DNA from: an uncultured Ruminococcus sp. | GTDB taxonomy: Bacteria > Bacillota > Clostridia > Oscillospirales > Ruminococcaceae | NCBI GenBank assembly: GCA_947174965.1 | Contig: CAMWKY010000127.1 | Span: 1 to 6,434 of the forward strand | DNA length: 6,434 nucleotides | Direction: 5' to 3' | In this document: positions 4,274 through 6,434 of the stretch, in pieces | Position numbering within the stretch: the stretch's first letter is position 1 | Layout: every line of letters begins with the position of its first letter | Notes under the pieces: generated by a model | What the model saw: only the letters and a program-made list of their open reading frames with translations | What the model was told of the DNA's origin: nothing | Database searches by the model: none | Translations under genes and position numbers: made by a program

Positions 4274-4409
4274 GCCAACAAAAAAGAATGTGCATAAAGC
4301 AAGTGTTATAGCTGATTTTCTTAATCACATAGGCTATATGCCATATCTTTTCTTTGATACAAGAGGAATACTCAGGATTTGCAGAGATGAATTGGAATTG
4401 TACTGGTGA
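4266..4409 (+). CDS. Very small hypothetical protein, 47 residues
   Basis: The start at ATG 4266 is chosen because GAGGA (4253-4257) is eight bases upstream; ATG 4251 precedes the site and ATG 4260 is too close. It overlaps the preceding gene by eight bases. The protein has a basic N-terminus (MIKPTKKNVHKASVIADFLN), a hydrophobic/aromatic centre (HIGYMPYLFFDTRG) and an acidic C-terminus ending LELYW. The centre is too short and interrupted to be a sure membrane helix. No family is recognised. Coupling to its neighbours is the main support. Confidence 0.5.
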   Translation: MIKPTKKNVHKASVIADFLNHIGYMPYLFFDTRGILRICRDELELYW

Positions 4410-4447
4410 TATTTGCAGTGCATGAGGTTCTGGAAAGGATAAAACAA

Positions 4448-4483
4448 ATGAACAATACTGTAAAAGGCTTGGAATTAAGGTGA
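4448..4483 (+). CDS. Possible 11-residue leader peptide
   Basis: ATG 4448 is eight bases after AAAGGA (4434-4439) and reads MNNTVKGLELR before a TGA at 4481-4483. The stop lies within AAGGTGA, which is the ribosome binding site for the next gene at 4490. Translation of this peptide could therefore expose or block that site. It is too short for composition to help, so it may be chance. Confidence 0.25.
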   Translation: MNNTVKGLELR

Positions 4484-4489
4484 AAATCA

Positions 4490-4696
4490 GTGAGTGAAAA
4501 AATACGTCTTATCAACGAAAACTGCGAATTGTGCGGAAAACAGCTTAATAGCTGGGATAAAAAAAGCTATACCGCATTCAAGATGAAAAAGTTATGTGAA
4601 AATTGCATTTCCTCAAAATGCTTTGATATATCCGTTGAAGAGTTCCGTAATGTCATGGAAGATTACTTCGGACTTAGACCATGCAGAGGGATATAG
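4490..4696 (+). CDS. Zinc-ribbon hypothetical protein, 68 residues
   Basis: GTG 4490 is preceded by AAGGTG (4477-4482). Two cysteine pairs, C12-x2-C15 (CELCG) and C36-x2-C39 (CENC), about 20 residues apart form a treble-clef/zinc-ribbon-like site; extra cysteines are at 44 and 65. An acidic amphipathic helix (SVEEFRNVMEDYF) follows, and the protein ends GLRPCRGI. It ends two bases before the likely start of the 382-residue gene, whose ribosome binding site lies in its last codons, so the pair is probably translated together. Function unknown; nucleic-acid or protein binding is plausible. Confidence 0.7.
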   Translation: MSEKIRLINENCELCGKQLNSWDKKSYTAFKMKKLCENCISSKCFDISVEEFRNVMEDYFGLRPCRGI

Positions 4697-4698
4697 CT

Positions 4699-5847
4699 AT
4701 GGAATTGAATCAGCTTACTAAAAAACTACTTGCAGAGGGTTACACGAAAGAAAACTATCCGGATTACATCAAGGGCTATAATGAGTATTATGGCGGATTT
4801 ACATACAAGTATGAGTACAAAAGACAAATGGTATTTAAAACTCCGTGTGGATTATTTTGTAAGTATGACAGTGCTTTGGATGATATGTCGTATGCTGGTA
4901 TAGATTGGACTGCTGAAAACGACTGTTTGATATGTTTCTGTCCGTACCATACAAGGAAAATAAAATGCTGTTTGAATGACGAAAATCTTGAAAGACTTTC
5001 AGCTGGCGGTCATTATGAAGATATGCACTTCTGTCAGTTGCAAAGGACTGATGAACTATACTGTAAAGAACGCAGCGTTGAGCATCTGGAAGAAATAAAC
5101 GAAGAAACGAAGAAACGAAAAATTCAGGAATTTTCCGAAAAACATAACGGTTGTATCTATGAAATGCAAATCCGCTATAGTCGCTCAACTGAGGAAGTTT
5201 CACAGATATATGATATAAATGTATGTATGAAAATGGGGTGTACATTCTGTACACTCCGCAATAAAGAAATCTCCGGCAAAAAAGTAAACATTATATATGA
5301 TACAGAAATTGTCAGTCTGGAAAAGGGATTCGGCATGATACCAGATTCCGAAAAGATAAGCATTGTGAGAAATATCAAGTTTACAAAGCATCCGATTCCG
5401 GAAACTCTTGCGGAGTGCATTCTTGGAGTGTGTCGGAAAGAAATTAATGATTATCTACAAATGAAGTATCATACTGACCTGTTTTTCAAGCGGATAAAAA
5501 GTGTGAGAGCCTTAAACGTGAGAGCAGAGAAAAAACTCAAGCATGACATTTATGAAGATTTGGCACTGATAAAAGAAGGAATTACTGTGTCATATGCGGA
5601 CGTTCTGGAAAAAGAAGAAAAAGTTCAGAAGTCACAGAAAAAATCTCAAAATAAGCAGAAACGCATTGATAGTCTGATAAAAAAATACATTCAGTTTGGT
5701 TATGACGGTTTGGGTGAATATCAATACAGATTTGACAAAATGGTGGACAAAGGCATAATTGATTTTGTTGAAGTCGCAACTTTAAGAGAAGAATTTCTAA
5801 AAAAAGAAGCAGAACAAATTCAGCTGTCTTTCTTTGATGACGTGTAA
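4699..5847 (+). CDS. Large cysteine-rich phage protein with clamp-binding-like tail
   Basis: A 382-residue protein. ATG 4699 is preferred over ATG 4681 because AGAGGG (4685-4690) lies eight bases before it. The N-terminus (QLTKKLLAEGYTKENYPDY) is helical. Cysteines at 50, 54, 76, 79, 81, 90, 91, 112 and 122, and again at 152, 176, 181 and 184 (CMKMGCTFC), with nearby histidines, suggest two or more structural metal sites. Residues about 280-322 are a charged helical segment (EKEEKVQKSQKKSQNKQKR). The protein ends IQLSFFDDV; QLSFF (375-379) resembles the QL[SD]LF motif that binds the bacterial DNA sliding clamp. I recall similar uncharacterised cysteine-rich proteins in Clostridia mobile elements. 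Three-cysteine clusters can hold iron-sulfur, but there is no radical-SAM CxxxCxxC. A role at the replication fork is inference. Confidence 0.8.
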   Translation: MELNQLTKKLLAEGYTKENYPDYIKGYNEYYGGFTYKYEYKRQMVFKTPCGLFCKYDSALDDMSYAGIDWTAENDCLICFCPYHTRKIKCCLNDENLERLSAGGHYEDMHFCQLQRTDELYCKERSVEHLEEINEETKKRKIQEFSEKHNGCIYEMQIRYSRSTEEVSQIYDINVCMKMGCTFCTLRNKEISGKKVNIIYDTEIVSLEKGFGMIPDSEKISIVRNIKFTKHPIPETLAECILGVCRKEINDYLQMKYHTDLFFKRIKSVRALNVRAEKKLKHDIYEDLALIKEGITVSYADVLEKEEKVQKSQKKSQNKQKRIDSLIKKYIQFGYDGLGEYQYRFDKMVDKGIIDFVEVATLREEFLKKEAEQIQLSFFDDV

Positions 5848-5848
5848 T

Positions 5849-5890
5849 GCTCTGTAATGAGTTGTAACAGCGTTCAAAGCAGTGCAGAGT
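5849..5890 (+). other. Possible degenerate tRNA-like element
   Basis: GCTCTG (5849-5854) pairs with CAGAGT (5885-5890), including one G-U. Directly before the second strand is a 17-base T-arm-like unit (5868-5884) with loop TTCAAAG, a G-C closing pair, and outer C-G and A-U pairs, but two mismatches mid-stem. The linker is 13 bases rather than 10. It resembles the elements at 845 and 941 but is much weaker, and it overlaps a candidate -35. Confidence 0.2.
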
Positions 5891-5901
5891 ATAACTATAC
5901 T
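5873..5901 (+). promoter_or_regulatory. Candidate promoter for the YopX-family gene
   Basis: TTCAAA (5873-5878) and TATACT (5896-5901) are separated by 17 bases and match 4 of 6 and 5 of 6 consensus positions. Transcription would start near 5908, about 50 bases before the start at 5960. A hairpin with a bulge (CC plus TGAA against TTCAGG, 5918-5935) would lie in the leader. A separate transcript fits the gap of over 100 bases after the preceding gene. Confidence 0.4.
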
Positions 5902-5959
5902 ATAAAAATCAAAATCGCCTTGAAACTTATTCAGGACGGCACAGAAAGGATTGATGAAA

Positions 5960-6415
5960 ATGAGTGAAATGCGTGAAATTTTATTCAAAGCAAAGAGAAA
6001 AGACAATGGTGAATGGATAGAGGGTCTTACTTTGTTTAAACTTGATGAACATTTGTATATGTTCCAAACAGCGTGGGGTAAAATTACATACGACTTGCAG
6101 CATAACATAACAGCTATACTCGGAGGAAAAAAGCCGTTTCTTGTAGAGGTAATGCCTGAAACTGTTGGACGCTACACCGGCTTAACCGATAAGAACGGCG
6201 TGAAGATTTTTGAGGGTGATATTGTTGAATATTTTGCAGAATATTCTTCGATTTATTCTCGTACAGAAAAAGCAACTGTTCATTGGAGCGATTCAATCGG
6301 TGCATTCCGTGTAAGAAACAGACTTGGAACAGACTACATTTTAAGTACATTCAATGAAGTGAAAGTTACAGGAAATATTCACGACAATCCCGAACTGCTG
6401 AAGGAGGTTAGCTAA
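5960..6415 (+). CDS. YopX-family phage protein
   Basis: A 151-residue protein. ATG 5960 lies nine bases after AAAGGA (5945-5950); ATG 5954 is too close, and ATG 5969, which gives the usual family N-terminus MREILFKAKRK, is an alternative. The N-terminal MREIxFKAKRKDNGEW motif, the central GRYTGLTDKNGVKIFEGDIV (residues 70-89) and the closing VTGNIHDNPELL (136-147) are diagnostic of the YopX family, named after a Bacillus phage SPbeta protein. The length is normal for the family. These beta-rich proteins are very common in Firmicutes phages and prophages, but their biochemical function is unknown. Its presence is the best single sign that the window is phage-derived. The stop overlaps the next start codon (TAATG). 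Confidence 0.92.
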   Translation: MSEMREILFKAKRKDNGEWIEGLTLFKLDEHLYMFQTAWGKITYDLQHNITAILGGKKPFLVEVMPETVGRYTGLTDKNGVKIFEGDIVEYFAEYSSIYSRTEKATVHWSDSIGAFRVRNRLGTDYILSTFNEVKVTGNIHDNPELLKEVS

Positions 6416-6434
6416 TGTATTATATTGTTTTTCA
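6415..6434 (+). CDS. Start of a further gene, cut by the window edge
   Basis: ATG 6415 shares its first base with the preceding stop codon and follows a strong AAGGAGG (6401-6407) by seven bases. Only MYYIVF is visible. The spacing indicates translational coupling with the YopX-family gene. Product unknown. Confidence 0.6.

Noticed and set aside
136..6350. Several minus-strand open frames (for example 136-414, 3890-4210, 4835-5254, 6114-6350)
   Set aside because: They lie opposite well-supported plus-strand genes, lack good ribosome binding sites, and have compositions typical of shadow frames (rich in Phe, Ser, His and Cys).

Overview
The window looks like the early (regulation and replication) region of a temperate phage, prophage or integrative element from an AT-rich Gram-positive anaerobe, most likely a gut or rumen Clostridia such as a Ruminococcus relative. 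This rests on strong AGGAGG-type ribosome binding sites before almost every gene, short tightly packed genes on one strand, a Cro/repressor-like XRE protein beside divergent promoters, a winged-helix replication-organizer-like protein, and a YopX-family phage protein. The host assignment is inference from style and family recognition; no database search was possible.

Layout. Positions 1-80 hold a divergent control region: a perfect consensus promoter with an extended -10 points left out of the window, a weaker promoter points right, and an operator-like palindrome (3-18) sits on both. Rightward follow an XRE regulator (81-284), an HTH/excisionase-like protein (298-558) and a small acidic protein (561-851). 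A 194-base gap (852-1045) is full of RNA-like structure. Three small genes follow (1046-1354, 1344-1502, 1513-1740). A second gap of 259 bases (1741-1999) is also densely structured and leads into the replication-organizer-like gene (2000-3418). Then come a 55-residue protein (3433-3600), a third structured leader (3601-3707), and a compact run of small cysteine-rich genes (3708-4040, 4037-4273, 4266-4409, 4490-4696). This run ends in a 382-residue cysteine-rich protein with a C-terminal sliding-clamp-binding-like motif (4699-5847). A short promoter-containing gap precedes the YopX-family gene (5960-6415), and another gene starts at the right edge.

The least ordinary content is in the gaps. 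(a) Two tandem elements at 845-883 and 941-981 have the same plan: an acceptor-like stem, a 10-base linker, a tRNA T-arm with a 7-base loop, and the closing acceptor strand. They look like tRNA minihelices without D or anticodon arms. (b) Two hairpins, 886 bases apart, share the identical 8-base loop AACGTTAT on different but fully paired stems; related GAACG-loop hairpins occur twice more. (c) Two tandem hairpins with the identical loop GGACAA and compensatory stem changes lie just before the replication gene's ribosome binding site. Together these suggest post-transcriptional control of the replication module, possibly by RNA-binding factors or RNA-RNA contacts. That is a hypothesis from base pairing seen by eye, not a demonstrated system.

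No convincing minus-strand gene, complete tRNA, rRNA, CRISPR array or insertion sequence was seen.
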